A stretch of DNA of 54,729 nt from an uncultured Bacilli bacterium (GCA_949025205.1 CARMXJ010000005.1:1-54729), one strand, 5' to 3'; shown: positions 23,927 through 32,958, counted from the first letter of the stretch. Numbers and translations are program-made. The notes: a model not told the origin generated them from the sequence alone.

Positions 23927-26679
23927 TATCTTCCACGACCCCTTTCTTCTAATTTACTAGTATCAAGACTAGACATATTAAAGTAACCTTCTTCAATTCC
24001 AGTATCTTTATTAATAGCTCTATAACCGATTTGTACAGCTCCCATGTTTTCTATAGCAACCAAATCAGCTTCTGTATAAAGAAAATTATCATTTCCTAAA
24101 AAAATCTCTGTACCATTATAAGAATAAATAATTCCTGTAATTTCTTTTCCACTCTCTGCTTCACAATAAGGCGTTAAAGGCTCATTTTCTTTAGCAGCCC
24201 TATCAAAACTTCTGTATACTTTTGATCCAGGCTTATTGTATACAACATCGCCCCACCTTAAATGAAGATTTTCTTCGATTGCTTCATCCTCTACAATATT
24301 CTCTTCTACATTCGTTGCCTTAGAAACGTTTTCTTCTACCGTTTCCTTACTTTCTATATGTATATCTTCCTTAACTTTATTCTTTTGAACAGCTGTTTGT
24401 TTTTCCTCCTCTTTTTGCTTCTCCAAAGTATTAAAAGCGTTTACTGTCTCTTTAGAACTTGAAAAAGATAAAGCATCTTCATTTTGAGATTGTGTATTGA
24501 AGGTAAGCATTGCACTTATAGACTCCTCTTTTTCTGAAACTCCAAATGAATTAGAAACATTAAAAATATCTCCATCCCTTTTAATAGACACTTTATTATT
24601 CTCTATTGTTGTTTCTTTTTCGATACGAACAGACTCTTCTTTAGCATCTACTTTATCTAAATTAGAAGCAATAGCAAATCCAGAAATTACCGTAACTCCA
24701 AGTCCAATAGCGATTCCACCAATACTTGCAAGTTTTACTTGTTGATGTATTCTTTTTTTATCCTTAGGTTTTCGAATTCCTTTTATTTTAGAAACAATAC
24801 TATTTCCTTTACTTGGTAAAGAAGCCAAGCTGCTTTTAATTTTTGAAAGTTGTTCAGAGATGAAAAAATATCCTTTTTCCATTAATAGGCGTGGAATTCT
24901 TTCCATTTTAGCTTGCACATCTGCAAAAATCGCCCATTTTTCTTCGTCGGTAAAACTAAACTTTTTTAATGTAGGAGATTCTTCCATAGCTGTTAAAATA
25001 GAAGCATATATCTCACTTAACCGAACAGAAACTCCATTTGTTCTGAGCCAAGCTTTCGTATTTTCATAAAAAGTAAAGAATTTATCGCGACCTAATTGAA
25101 ATAACTCCTTTTTAAGAGGTTCCATTTCTGCTTGAATAGCAGGAACTTCTAAAACATTTTGCGCTTTCCAAAAAGAAAATTTACTCAAAATCTTTTCTCT
25201 TACCTTTTCTTGTTCTTGTCCATACATTGGATTGATTTCATATTTTTGAACAAATGCATCCATTTGGTTACTTAATTTAGAATATTCTAGTGTTAATTTT
25301 TTATAATCCTCTTCTTTAGAACTCAAAACACATACAGATGTACCATTTGCACTTATAACTGAAGAAACCAAGCCCTTGTGCAACTGAGTAGAAGCTTCCA
25401 ATTCCATATCTTCCATTTTTACTTTGCATTCTTCTATATTTTTAAATAAGGTAACATATTCTTCTTCCATCTCTGGAGTAATTTTATACATTTTTAATTT
25501 TTCTTTTAAAATAGATATTACAGAGACAGAATCATTTTTGGCAATCTTTTGGTTTTCATAAATTTTTTGAATAGAAGCAAGATCAACATATTGTTCCGTT
25601 ACAGAAATTACTGAATCTGCATTTTCAGAGAAAAGCAATTCTTTTGCTAATTGTTCTTCTTCTATTCTAATTTCTTTCGTTACTTCGGTAAGTAAAGCAT
25701 TATACTTCAAAAACCGTGAATAATAAATCTTTGGAAGGTTGTATTTTTTCCCAGCATATTTAAATTTCTTTCTAGCAACTTTTATTTTAGAGTTTTCAAT
25801 ATTAGAAAGCACTGTCTCCAAATATTCTTTTTTACCCTGCAAAGAAAGACTTTCATAAAAATCATAATCAATTATTTTATCTTTTTTCCATTCCTCTGTA
25901 GTTTCATCTTTTTTTAAATCCAAATCTATTTTTTTGCACATTTTATCCAAAGAAGAAAGTGCTTCTTTTACTTGTGTTTTCAATTTTTCAGAAGTAACTC
26001 GGACCATTTCATTTGATAAATAAGCCGTTTTCTTAAAATTAAGATTCTTTCTAGCTTCCGAAACACTTTCTTTAATTTTATCAGCTTCTGTTTTCAAATC
26101 ATAGAATTCATCTGGAGTATAAGATTTTCCTTCTCTTTCATTTTGCATTTTTTCTACAAATTGCTCATCAAAACGTATTGCTTTTGCAAATTCATTAAAA
26201 AACTCTTCTATATAATAATTGGACTTCTCTCTTATATTATTTTTACTCGGAGTATACTCCTTAACAAGAGAATAGGTTGCTTCTTGTAATTTTTTCTCCA
26301 AAAAAGAAGCGCGTAAAATTGTTTTGATATCTTCAAAATCTTTTTGAACTTCTTCAAGGGTTGCTACTAAAGAATAAGTAAAATGATAATGATGTAATAT
26401 ATTAATCATTCCCATTAAGGAACGTAAAAATTCATACTCTGGTGCAACAAATTCAAATAATTTCTTTTCATCTTCTTCATTCGTTATAGTATCATAAAGG
26501 GAATTGTATTTTTCTTTTAACTCTTTCGCTTGATTAGAAAAAGTTTCAAAATCTGATAATTCTTTTATATCTTTTTTACCATCCAAAATATCTTCTATAA
26601 ATTGATTAATTTCCTTTTTTACCGCTAGAACGTTGCTATTGTAAATCTTATTAATTTCTTCCACTCTTTTTCTATCCAT
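23926..26679 (-). CDS. Large one-pass coiled-coil membrane protein of unknown function in the mra operon
   Basis: A 917-residue protein I do not recognise. Residues 1 to about 640 are Lys/Glu-rich and almost entirely helical in character, with long coiled-coil-like stretches (for example LKEKYNSLYDTITNEEDEKK). One membrane segment at about 646-672 contains IGGIAIGLGVTVISGFAIAS. It is preceded by a basic RKPKDKKR patch, so the large N-part is cytoplasmic and the last 245 residues are outside. The outer part has an acidic linker (about 675-800) and a compact C-terminal region from about 806 (LRWGDVVYNKPGSKVY, YNGTEIFLGNDNFLY). ATG 26679 is chosen because AAAGGGAG lies 7 bases upstream. Lying between pbpB and a DUF1292 gene, with no terminator after mraZ-rsmH-ftsL-pbpB, it is probably made with the division proteins. 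A scaffold or tether linking cytoplasm to wall synthesis is an inference. Confidence 0.85.
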   Translation of the reverse strand: MDRKRVEEINKIYNSNVLAVKKEINQFIEDILDGKKDIKELSDFETFSNQAKELKEKYNSLYDTITNEEDEKKLFEFVAPEYEFLRSLMGMINILHHYHFTYSLVATLEEVQKDFEDIKTILRASFLEKKLQEATYSLVKEYTPSKNNIREKSNYYIEEFFNEFAKAIRFDEQFVEKMQNEREGKSYTPDEFYDLKTEADKIKESVSEARKNLNFKKTAYLSNEMVRVTSEKLKTQVKEALSSLDKMCKKIDLDLKKDETTEEWKKDKIIDYDFYESLSLQGKKEYLETVLSNIENSKIKVARKKFKYAGKKYNLPKIYYSRFLKYNALLTEVTKEIRIEEEQLAKELLFSENADSVISVTEQYVDLASIQKIYENQKIAKNDSVSVISILKEKLKMYKITPEMEEEYVTLFKNIEECKVKMEDMELEASTQLHKGLVSSVISANGTSVCVLSSKEEDYKKLTLEYSKLSNQMDAFVQKYEINPMYGQEQEKVREKILSKFSFWKAQNVLEVPAIQAEMEPLKKELFQLGRDKFFTFYENTKAWLRTNGVSVRLSEIYASILTAMEESPTLKKFSFTDEEKWAIFADVQAKMERIPRLLMEKGYFFISEQLSKIKSSLASLPSKGNSIVSKIKGIRKPKDKKRIHQQVKLASIGGIAIGLGVTVISGFAIASNLDKVDAKEESVRIEKETTIENNKVSIKRDGDIFNVSNSFGVSEKEESISAMLTFNTQSQNEDALSFSSSKETVNAFNTLEKQKEEEKQTAVQKNKVKEDIHIESKETVEENVSKATNVEENIVEDEAIEENLHLRWGDVVYNKPGSKVYRSFDRAAKENEPLTPYCEAESGKEITGIIYSYNGTEIFLGNDNFLYTEADLVAIENMGAVQIGYRAINKDTGIEEGYFNMSSLDTSKLEERGRGR

Positions 26680-26739
26680 AAAAACACTCCCTTTTTGCAA
26701 TAACGCAATTATAACTTAATATTTTAAAAAGCGCAAATG

Positions 26740-28839
26740 TTAATTCAAATAAATTTCTAATATGTTAGATAAAATAATCGTTTCTCCAGTTGGAATACTG
26801 GTAGAAACTACTTTTCCATATCCATTCAAATGATAAGGAAGCCCAAGCAAGTTACAAAATGTCACAATTTCATTCGTGCTCCAACCCACTACATCAGGCA
26901 TAATATAAGAAGTTGCATTAGTAATAAGCATCACTTTAGAACCCACTAAAACTTCTTGATTTTTTAACGGATATTGATTGGTAACATATTTTCCATCTCC
27001 TAAAACAATGGGAATTAATTTTTTATTCTTTAAATCTTCAACACTGGTAACCACTTTACTCGAAATATAATGGCTTAGCTTTACTATTTTTGTTGTATCT
27101 ACATCACTGGGGGTTTCAATAATATGCATTGCTTTTGCAGTCTCTTCTACAACTGTATTCACTACATTAGCAACATCATTCGTTCCCCCAACCAATCTTT
27201 TAATTGCAATATAGACAATGTATTTAGGCTCATCATAAGGAAATAAACCAGCAAAACTTTTAATATAGTCATACTCTCCAGTTAAATATCCCCCTTTAGG
27301 ACTGGCAATTTGAGCTGTACCTGTTTTCCCAATCAAAGAAACATTAAGTGGGGCAAAACCACGACTGGAATCAAATCCATCGTAAATCACTTTATACATT
27401 AAATCTTTCATTTTCTTTATAGTTTCAGAATTAGCTACTTTTGCTATTTCTTCACGACCATACTCTTTTACCGTATTTCCATTTTCATCCACTACTTTTG
27501 AAACAATATAAGGCTTTAACATCACTCCATCATTGGCAAGAGTCGTTAGGGCTTGTAACATTTGAATAGGAGTAACTGTAATTCCTTGGCCAAAAGAAGC
27601 CGTTGCGAGTTCACTTTCGTACATGAAATTGATTTTTCCATCCAATTCTCCTGGTAAAGGAATGCCAGTTGCAGAACCAAATCCTAGAACTTCATAAAAA
27701 TCACGTAATTCCTTATAACCTAACTGTAATGCCAAATTGGTAGCAGCTACATTACTGGAATAAGCAAACCCTGTATCATACGTAATATCTCCCCAACCTT
27801 TATTGTTAAAGTCATTGATTTTAGTACCATCACTTAATATTTTTGAACCAGAAGTATAAACAGCATTTCCATCATATATTCCCTTTTCAATGGCATCCAT
27901 AAACGAAAATATCTTCATAACCGAGCCCGGTTCATACGTATAAGATACCAAAGGATTTAAATAACTTTCCAAATCTTCTCTTGTATTCAAATCAAAACTT
28001 GGTGTATTTGCGTTTCCTAAAATAGCACCAGATTTTGCATCCACAACAGAGATAGTGGCCCAATCAAATGTATAGTTATCCTTCAAACTATGTATAGCGT
28101 TTTCTAAAATCAACTGTATGTCTTGGTCAAGAGTTAAATAAAGGCTATCCCCACTTTTACTTTCTTCTTCAATTACTGGCAAATTAGGAATACGATACCC
28201 ATATAAATCTTTTTGGTAAGTTAGAAACCCATTCACTCCTTTTAAAGTATCATTAAAATACGATTCCAATCCCATTTCTCCGTTAATTTCTCCCGTATCA
28301 TCAGACTTTGCATAGCCCAAAATATAAGAAGCATAATTGCCATACGGATAATATCTTTTTGTACTTCCTACAAAATCAATCCCTGGTAAATCAAGGGCCA
28401 CAATATCATTTTTTTTCTTTTCGGTTATACCTCTTTTTAATTCCACTTGATATAAATTTTCACGAGATAAAAGTTCCAGTATTGTTGCTTCTTCTCTTTC
28501 TAAAAGAGGAGCTAAAGCTTTAGCAGTTGCTTCTTTATCTACTACATGTTGTGGATTATTTTCATTCGTCGTTCTACTACTAGACAAATAAGCAATCACG
28601 GTATAAGAATTCATATCTACAGCTAGAATGTTGTTATTTCGGTCATAAATAGTTCCCCGAGAAGCATATAACACTTTCTCTTCCGTATTTCGATTATCCG
28701 CAAAAGCACGTAAATCAACTCCATCAACATCGGAAGAAACTGATACATACACAAGTTTAATTGCAATTAATAAAAACAAAAAAGAAAGACCAAGCATCGT
28801 TAATTTTAAATTATAATGGACACTTATCTTTCTTTTCAT
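26740..28839 (-). CDS. pbpB: Division transpeptidase PBP2B/FtsI with two PASTA domains
   Basis: Septal class B PBP. One N-terminal membrane segment (about 12-32) leads into a dimerisation domain with YASRGTIYDRNNNILA, then the transpeptidase domain: SVMK (serine near 306), SSN in GFAYSSNVAAT, and KTGTAQI. Two PASTA units form the C-terminus (one around SVEDLKNKKLIP, one from MPDVVGWSTNEIV). The 699-residue length and its place after an FtsL-like gene match Bacillus pbpB exactly. It should act with FtsW, FtsL and DivIB at the septum. Confidence 0.95.
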   Translation of the reverse strand: MKRKISVHYNLKLTMLGLSFLFLLIAIKLVYVSVSSDVDGVDLRAFADNRNTEEKVLYASRGTIYDRNNNILAVDMNSYTVIAYLSSSRTTNENNPQHVVDKEATAKALAPLLEREEATILELLSRENLYQVELKRGITEKKKNDIVALDLPGIDFVGSTKRYYPYGNYASYILGYAKSDDTGEINGEMGLESYFNDTLKGVNGFLTYQKDLYGYRIPNLPVIEEESKSGDSLYLTLDQDIQLILENAIHSLKDNYTFDWATISVVDAKSGAILGNANTPSFDLNTREDLESYLNPLVSYTYEPGSVMKIFSFMDAIEKGIYDGNAVYTSGSKILSDGTKINDFNNKGWGDITYDTGFAYSSNVAATNLALQLGYKELRDFYEVLGFGSATGIPLPGELDGKINFMYESELATASFGQGITVTPIQMLQALTTLANDGVMLKPYIVSKVVDENGNTVKEYGREEIAKVANSETIKKMKDLMYKVIYDGFDSSRGFAPLNVSLIGKTGTAQIASPKGGYLTGEYDYIKSFAGLFPYDEPKYIVYIAIKRLVGGTNDVANVVNTVVEETAKAMHIIETPSDVDTTKIVKLSHYISSKVVTSVEDLKNKKLIPIVLGDGKYVTNQYPLKNQEVLVGSKVMLITNATSYIMPDVVGWSTNEIVTFCNLLGLPYHLNGYGKVVSTSIPTGETIILSNILEIYLN

Positions 28840-28851
28840 TTATAGCACCTT

Positions 28852-29157
28852 CTAACGATTATCATTAATGACTTTGATATTATCATTATTATACGTTAAT
28901 CCAGCTTCTTTTGCAACTTCTTGAATTTTATCAAGAGAAGCTAGCTCATTAATTTGCATTCCTAAACTTTCGTTTAAATTCGTTTGTTTACTAATTTTAT
29001 TTCTCAATTGTTCCACTTGAATATTAGATTCTGAAAGCATAGCTTTGGTAAACACATTGGAAATAGGTACAGCAATTACTAATAAAAATAGCAAAAAATA
29101 AAGCATTTTCTCCCCTTTTAAAATGGTAATATTTTTCCCTTTATTCACTTTTCTCAT
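28852..29157 (-). CDS. ftsL: FtsL-like cell division protein
   Basis: 101 residues. A short basic cytoplasmic tail, one membrane helix (about 19-40, LYFLLFLLVIAVPISNV), then an extracellular helix with heptad spacing (VEQLRNKISKQTNLNESLG) and a short C-terminal segment ending KEAGLTYNNDNIKVI. This topology and the position between rsmH and pbpB identify it as FtsL; sequence identity in this family is always low. It forms a coiled coil with DivIC and supports PBP2B at the septum. Confidence 0.85.
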   Translation of the reverse strand: MRKVNKGKNITILKGEKMLYFLLFLLVIAVPISNVFTKAMLSESNIQVEQLRNKISKQTNLNESLGMQINELASLDKIQEVAKEAGLTYNNDNIKVINDNR

Positions 29158-29160
29158 TTT

Positions 29161-30084
29161 TTATACCCTTTCTATCACACGAAGTTTAGCACTTTTACTT
29201 CTGGAATTACTTTTTATTTCTTCTTCACTTGCCACAATTGGCTTTTTATTAACTAATTTAATCAATGGTTTATATTCTTCAGGAATTTCTGGAAGACCTT
29301 TTACCATTTCATTAACTTCACTATATTGTTTAAAAATACGTTTTACGATTCTATCCTCTAACGAATGAAAGGTAATAACACAAATTCTTCCTCCTAAATT
29401 TAAGAGTTCTATAGCATCTGGTAAAACACTCTCTAAGACATTTAATTCGTTATTGACTTCAATTCGAATGGCTTGAAATATTTGGCGTTCTGGATGCTTC
29501 GTATTAAAATATTTCGCCCCAACCGCACTTTCAATAATCGATACCAATTCTTTTGTCGTTTCAATTTTTTTCTCTTTTCGGTAATTTATGATAGCATCTA
29601 CAATAAATTTACTTCTAGCTTCTTCTCCATAAGAGTAAAACATGGACAACAAATCTTCTTTTGAATAGGTATTTACTACATCATAAGCGCTAAAACTTTG
29701 ACTTCTATCCATCCGCATATCGAGTCTTCCATCTTGCATAAAGGAAAAACCACGTTCTTCTTTATCAATCTGCGGACTAGATACGCCCAGGTCAAACAAA
29801 ATACCATCTACTTTCAAAATACCTTCTTTTTTCAAACACTCTTTCATATGAACAAAATTAGAATGAAAAATTTTAAAATTAGAACGAATACTCTCTAGTT
29901 CTTTCATCGAATAAGAAATGGCTTCTTCATCGGCATCAAATGCAAACAGAAATCCGTTTTCCACTGCTTCTAAAATTTTTTTACTATGTCCAGCATACCC
30001 AAGGGTTGCATCTACAACTACACTTGCTTTTTGTAAATTTAAATTTTCCAGCACTTCCTTTAACATAACACTATAATGTTTCAT
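29161..30084 (-). CDS. rsmH: 16S rRNA m4C1402 methyltransferase
   Basis: A SAM-dependent enzyme that N4-methylates C1402 of 16S rRNA. 307 residues with HYSVMLKEVLENL at the start, the SAM motif VVDATLGYAGHSKKIL, FDLGVSSPQIDKEERGFSF, and the family-specific HPERQIFQAIRIEVNNEL and GGRICVITFHSLEDRIVK. It is second in the mra operon and its ATG coincides with the end of mraZ at 30084. Identification is secure. Confidence 0.97.
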   Translation of the reverse strand: MKHYSVMLKEVLENLNLQKASVVVDATLGYAGHSKKILEAVENGFLFAFDADEEAISYSMKELESIRSNFKIFHSNFVHMKECLKKEGILKVDGILFDLGVSSPQIDKEERGFSFMQDGRLDMRMDRSQSFSAYDVVNTYSKEDLLSMFYSYGEEARSKFIVDAIINYRKEKKIETTKELVSIIESAVGAKYFNTKHPERQIFQAIRIEVNNELNVLESVLPDAIELLNLGGRICVITFHSLEDRIVKRIFKQYSEVNEMVKGLPEIPEEYKPLIKLVNKKPIVASEEEIKSNSRSKSAKLRVIERV

Positions 30085-30518
30085 TAAAAATTCACATCCA
30101 TAAATAAATTTTCTGCTATATCAGACAATTTATCACTGTTATCCTCCATAAATTGTTCCCACGCTAATTTATCCCATATTTCAATACGGTCGTTAGCGCC
30201 GATTACAACACATTCTTTTGTTAAACCGGCGTAACAAACTAGTGGGGAGGTAAGGCAAGTTCTTCCTTGACGGTCAAACTCGCATTCAGTAGCACCAGAA
30301 AAGAAGGATCTAATAAATGTACGGGCATCTTTTTTTGTAAAAGGTAGAGTTTTTAATTGGTTTTCTAGTTTTTCCCATTCCGCAATAGAATAAACATACA
30401 AACACTTTTCAAGACCTCGTGCTACAATAAATTTTTCTCCCAAAGCATTCCGAAACTTAGAAGGAAGCACAATTCTTGACTTATCATCAATAGTATGATG
30501 ATATTCGCCCATGAACAT
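30084..30518 (-). CDS. mraZ: Transcriptional regulator MraZ
   Basis: A 144-residue AbrB-like DNA-binding protein made of two tandem MraZ repeats (GEYHHTIDDKSRIVLPSKFR near the start, ATECEFDRQGRTCLTS in the second half). It forms ring-shaped oligomers that bind short direct repeats in its own promoter. I use ATG 30518, which follows GGGGGA; a second ATG two codons later is possible. Four phased GTGG repeats lie immediately upstream at 30528-30563, strongly suggesting autoregulation of the whole operon. Confidence 0.95.
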   Translation of the reverse strand: MFMGEYHHTIDDKSRIVLPSKFRNALGEKFIVARGLEKCLYVYSIAEWEKLENQLKTLPFTKKDARTFIRSFFSGATECEFDRQGRTCLTSPLVCYAGLTKECVVIGANDRIEIWDKLAWEQFMEDNSDKLSDIAENLFMDVNF

Positions 30519-30527
30519 TTTTGCATC

Positions 30528-30563
30528 CCCCACTTTCTACCACAATGTACCACTGTCTACCAC
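30528..30563 (-). promoter_or_regulatory. mraZ: MraZ operator: four direct repeats at exact 10-bp spacing
   Basis: On the minus strand GTGGTA occurs at 30558-30563, 30548-30553 and 30538-30543, and GTGGGG at 30528-30533. Each copy is exactly 10 bases from the next, so all lie on one DNA face. MraZ is known to bind such phased GTGG-type boxes upstream of mraZ. They lie between the -10 box and the start codon, where binding would block early transcription. Confidence 0.88.
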
Positions 30564-30564
30564 T

Positions 30565-30593
30565 ATATTACACGAAACTCACAAAAATGTAAA
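30565..30593 (-). promoter_or_regulatory. mra operon promoter
   Basis: On the minus strand TTTACA (30588-30593) and TAATAT (30565-30570) are separated by 17 bases, with TG near the extended -10 position. The MraZ boxes begin directly downstream. Confidence 0.8.
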
Positions 30594-30621
30594 TAGGTTT
30601 GAAAAGATTTTCAAAAAAATT

Positions 30622-30644
30622 TGACAAAAAAAAGACCTTAAGGC
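30622..30644 (-). terminator. Weak terminator after the metallophosphoesterase gene
   Basis: On the minus strand GGCC-TTAA-GGTC forms a short hairpin followed by eight T, just after the stop of the upstream gene. The stem is only four base pairs, one of them G-T. Confidence 0.45.
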
Positions 30645-31601
30645 CTACTTTAAATTATTTCCTACATACACTCTTTTTCTTGTAACTTCTTCTTCTAAAA
30701 ATTCTTCATCTCCTGTTAAAACAATCGTATCCATCTCTTGATAGCAACAAGCATTCAACGGCCATAAAAATTTTGGAGCACTGTATTGAATTTTCGTGAT
30801 TCCCCCACTAATAAGAAGTTTAGTCCCTGTTTTTAAATCTATACTTCCTCTGGCAAGATTTGGAAAAAACTCCTTTTCAGGTGAAATTAGCCCTTTATTT
30901 CCTTTATAAAAATCATCTAAAATAACCGGAATACATCCATTATGATAATGACCACATAAAATCATATCGTATTCTTTTAACAAAGAAACAGTTTTTTCAT
31001 CGTTATAAAAATTAGCAGAATGCATAAGTCCAATTTTAGGAAGATCATGAGGCAAAGCCGTATAAAGTTCTTTTAATTGCAATAAATCTTGGTATTGCAC
31101 TTCTAGATCTTCTCTTCCACTTTTTCCTACATACTTTCCATACGGATACCAATACGAGTATTTTTGAAAATACCCCATAAACAAGATTTCTTTTCTTTTT
31201 AAAATCGAATCATTTAACAAATATACATTATCCAAAGTGCCTACTTCTTTCCAAAAAGCATCATTATAATGATTTTGAAAATCAATATCGATAAAATCAT
31301 GGCTTCCCAAAACAACAATAACTGGTGCAATAGTAGCAATAGATCTTATAAAGTTAAGCAATTGATTCACAATTTTTTCATTGCTTAAATCACTTGGTAA
31401 ATCAATTAAATCTCCAAGTAAACAAATATAATGAGCATTTTCTTTATCCAATTGATACTTTAAATTATCCGTTACCTTCGTTGAAACATTTTGACTCAAA
31501 TGCAAATCCCCTAAAGCATTAATTTTTATATTCTCTAAAACGTTTGAATTATAAATAGTAGTTTCCGTAATTTTTAAATAATCGCTTGGTTTACATCGCA
31601 T
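30645..31601 (-). CDS. Calcineurin-like metallophosphoesterase
   Basis: 318 residues with the full metal-binding set in order: NALGDLHLS (D-x-H), LLGDLIDLP (GDxxD), VVLGSHDFID (GNHD-like with S for N), IGLMHSANFY, and LCGHYHNGC (GHxH). It is cytoplasmic by appearance, with no signal sequence. Substrates of such enzymes range from nucleotides to lipid phosphates, so none can be named. ATG 31601 has GGAGAG 8 bases upstream and overlaps the previous gene by 11 bases, showing that the two are expressed together. Confidence 0.85.
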   Translation of the reverse strand: MRCKPSDYLKITETTIYNSNVLENIKINALGDLHLSQNVSTKVTDNLKYQLDKENAHYICLLGDLIDLPSDLSNEKIVNQLLNFIRSIATIAPVIVVLGSHDFIDIDFQNHYNDAFWKEVGTLDNVYLLNDSILKRKEILFMGYFQKYSYWYPYGKYVGKSGREDLEVQYQDLLQLKELYTALPHDLPKIGLMHSANFYNDEKTVSLLKEYDMILCGHYHNGCIPVILDDFYKGNKGLISPEKEFFPNLARGSIDLKTGTKLLISGGITKIQYSAPKFLWPLNACCYQEMDTIVLTGDEEFLEEEVTRKRVYVGNNLK

Positions 31602-32142
31602 AAGGATTACTCTCCTTATCTAAAGTGTCTTCATGTAAAACAAAAGGTAGATAAAAAAATTTCTTGGTAATATCCAGATAATCTCTAGAATACATTTTCT
31701 CATATTCAGATTCTCCAATATATTGTTCCAGTAAAGTTTTATCAAATGCCATTATATCTTCTTTTGATGCAGTAGAAAAAAAAGAATGCAAATAAGTACT
31801 AAAAAAACCACATAGTTCTAAATTTTCTTTATTTAAAATATAAAGCAACTTATCTTCCATACCAGAAAATTGTATAGCAGAAACAATTACTAAATAGTCT
31901 TTTTGTTCACAAACGCCTATGTAGCTTTCACATTCCCATCCCACTAGATTAATATCCGCTCTCTTTTTTAAATTAGTCGAATAAATAAATATACCTCTAT
32001 CATTCGTAGAAATCCAAAATTCTTCTTTCACATTATCTATTCTTTTACTTTCAAAAATTTTATGATGTTTTCCTTCACAAAAATGGTTTAATTGTACTAT
32101 GCCATTTGGCTTTTCAATCCTATAGATTACTTCTTTCCCCAT
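31591..32142 (-). CDS. Hypothetical protein coupled to the metallophosphoesterase
   Basis: 183 residues with no signal peptide or membrane helix. The first 130 residues look beta-rich (QLNHFCEGKHHKIFESK, GIFIYSTNLKKRADI, YLVIVSAIQFSG) and the C-terminus is helical with EKMYSRDYLDITKKFF. I do not recognise a family. It overlaps the metallophosphoesterase start by 11 bases, so a shared process is likely. It lies just downstream of efp on the same strand, with a strong terminator between. Confidence 0.6.
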   Translation of the reverse strand: MGKEVIYRIEKPNGIVQLNHFCEGKHHKIFESKRIDNVKEEFWISTNDRGIFIYSTNLKKRADINLVGWECESYIGVCEQKDYLVIVSAIQFSGMEDKLLYILNKENLELCGFFSTYLHSFFSTASKEDIMAFDKTLLEQYIGESEYEKMYSRDYLDITKKFFYLPFVLHEDTLDKESNPYAM

Positions 32143-32196
32143 ACCAAAATCTCCTTAAGTGCTTCTATTCTAAAGGAAAATCTATTTTAAAGCAAG

Positions 32197-32217
32197 AAAA
32201 AAAGAGCACTACGCTCT
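32197..32217 (-). terminator. Intrinsic terminator after efp
   Basis: On the minus strand AGAGC (32213-32217) and GCTCT (32203-32207) form a stem around a five-base loop, followed by seven T. It overlaps the efp stop codon. Confidence 0.8.
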
Positions 32218-32769
32218 ACTAGAATATTTTCCATCTTTCGTGGAAATAATAATTTTTTCTCCTGTTTCAATAAATAATGGCACTTTTACTTTATAGCCAG
32301 TCTCTAATGTTGCATCTTTCATTGCATTATTCGCGGTATTTCCTTTAACTGCAGGTTCCGTTTCCATAACTTCAAATTCAATTTTTTCAGGAAGACTGAT
32401 TCCAATAATTTCTCCTTCATAAAAATCAATCATAATTTCTAAATTTTCCTTTAAAAATTTAGTATCTTCTCCTAAAACACTAGAAGCAATTTCAATTTGT
32501 TCATAGGTATTTGTATCCATAAATACATAATTATCACCATTTGCATACAAATATTGCATTGGACTTTTGGTAATATGAGCACGATCTACTTTTGTTCCAG
32601 AGTTAAAAGAAACTTCTGTAATAGACCCTGTTTTTAAGTTTTTCAATTTCATTTTTACAAAGGCTGCTCCTTTACCAGGTTTAACATGAGAAAATTCTTG
32701 AACTACACAAGGAAATCCTTCTACCATAATGGTCATTCCGTTTTTAATATCATTTACACTTACATTCAT
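32209..32769 (-). CDS. efp: Translation elongation factor P
   Basis: EF-P rescues ribosomes stalled at consecutive prolines. 186 residues in three beta domains: KOW-like (MNVSVNDIKNGMTIMVEGFP), a loop HVKPGKGAAF whose Lys33 is the tip that is modified in many bacteria, then two OB domains (YVFMDTNTYEQIEI; VKGNTANNAMKDATLETG). Length is standard. It lies 15 bp downstream of the rpmG gene and shares its promoter. The modification enzyme is not in the window. Confidence 0.97.
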   Translation of the reverse strand: MNVSVNDIKNGMTIMVEGFPCVVQEFSHVKPGKGAAFVKMKLKNLKTGSITEVSFNSGTKVDRAHITKSPMQYLYANGDNYVFMDTNTYEQIEIASSVLGEDTKFLKENLEIMIDFYEGEIIGISLPEKIEFEVMETEPAVKGNTANNAMKDATLETGYKVKVPLFIETGEKIIISTKDGKYSSRA

Positions 32770-32784
32770 GTGTAAGCCTCCTTA

Positions 32785-32958
32785 CTATTTGCCTAATTTT
32801 GTTTCTTTAAATACTGTTGTTTTTTTACATTTAGGACAATATTTTTTACATTCCATTTTATCAGGTGTATTTTTCTTATTTTTGATACTAGGACGTCTAG
32901 AGTATCCACATTCTGTACACTTAAGACCAAAAAACACACGATTTAGATTTTTTGCCAT
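32785..32958 (-). CDS. rpmG: 50S ribosomal protein L33, zinc-ribbon form
   Basis: 57 residues from ATG 32958, where GAGGT lies 8 bases upstream; the longer open frame to 33093 is not supported. It carries CTECGYSRR and CPKCKK, giving two CxxC pairs that bind zinc, plus the conserved NKKNTPDKMECKKYCP and KETK end. The short N-terminal MAKNLNRVFFGLK is slightly longer than in many L33 proteins. It forms an operon with efp behind a good promoter at 32992-33020. The zinc form may have a zinc-independent paralogue elsewhere. Confidence 0.93.
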   Translation of the reverse strand: MAKNLNRVFFGLKCTECGYSRRPSIKNKKNTPDKMECKKYCPKCKKTTVFKETKLGK

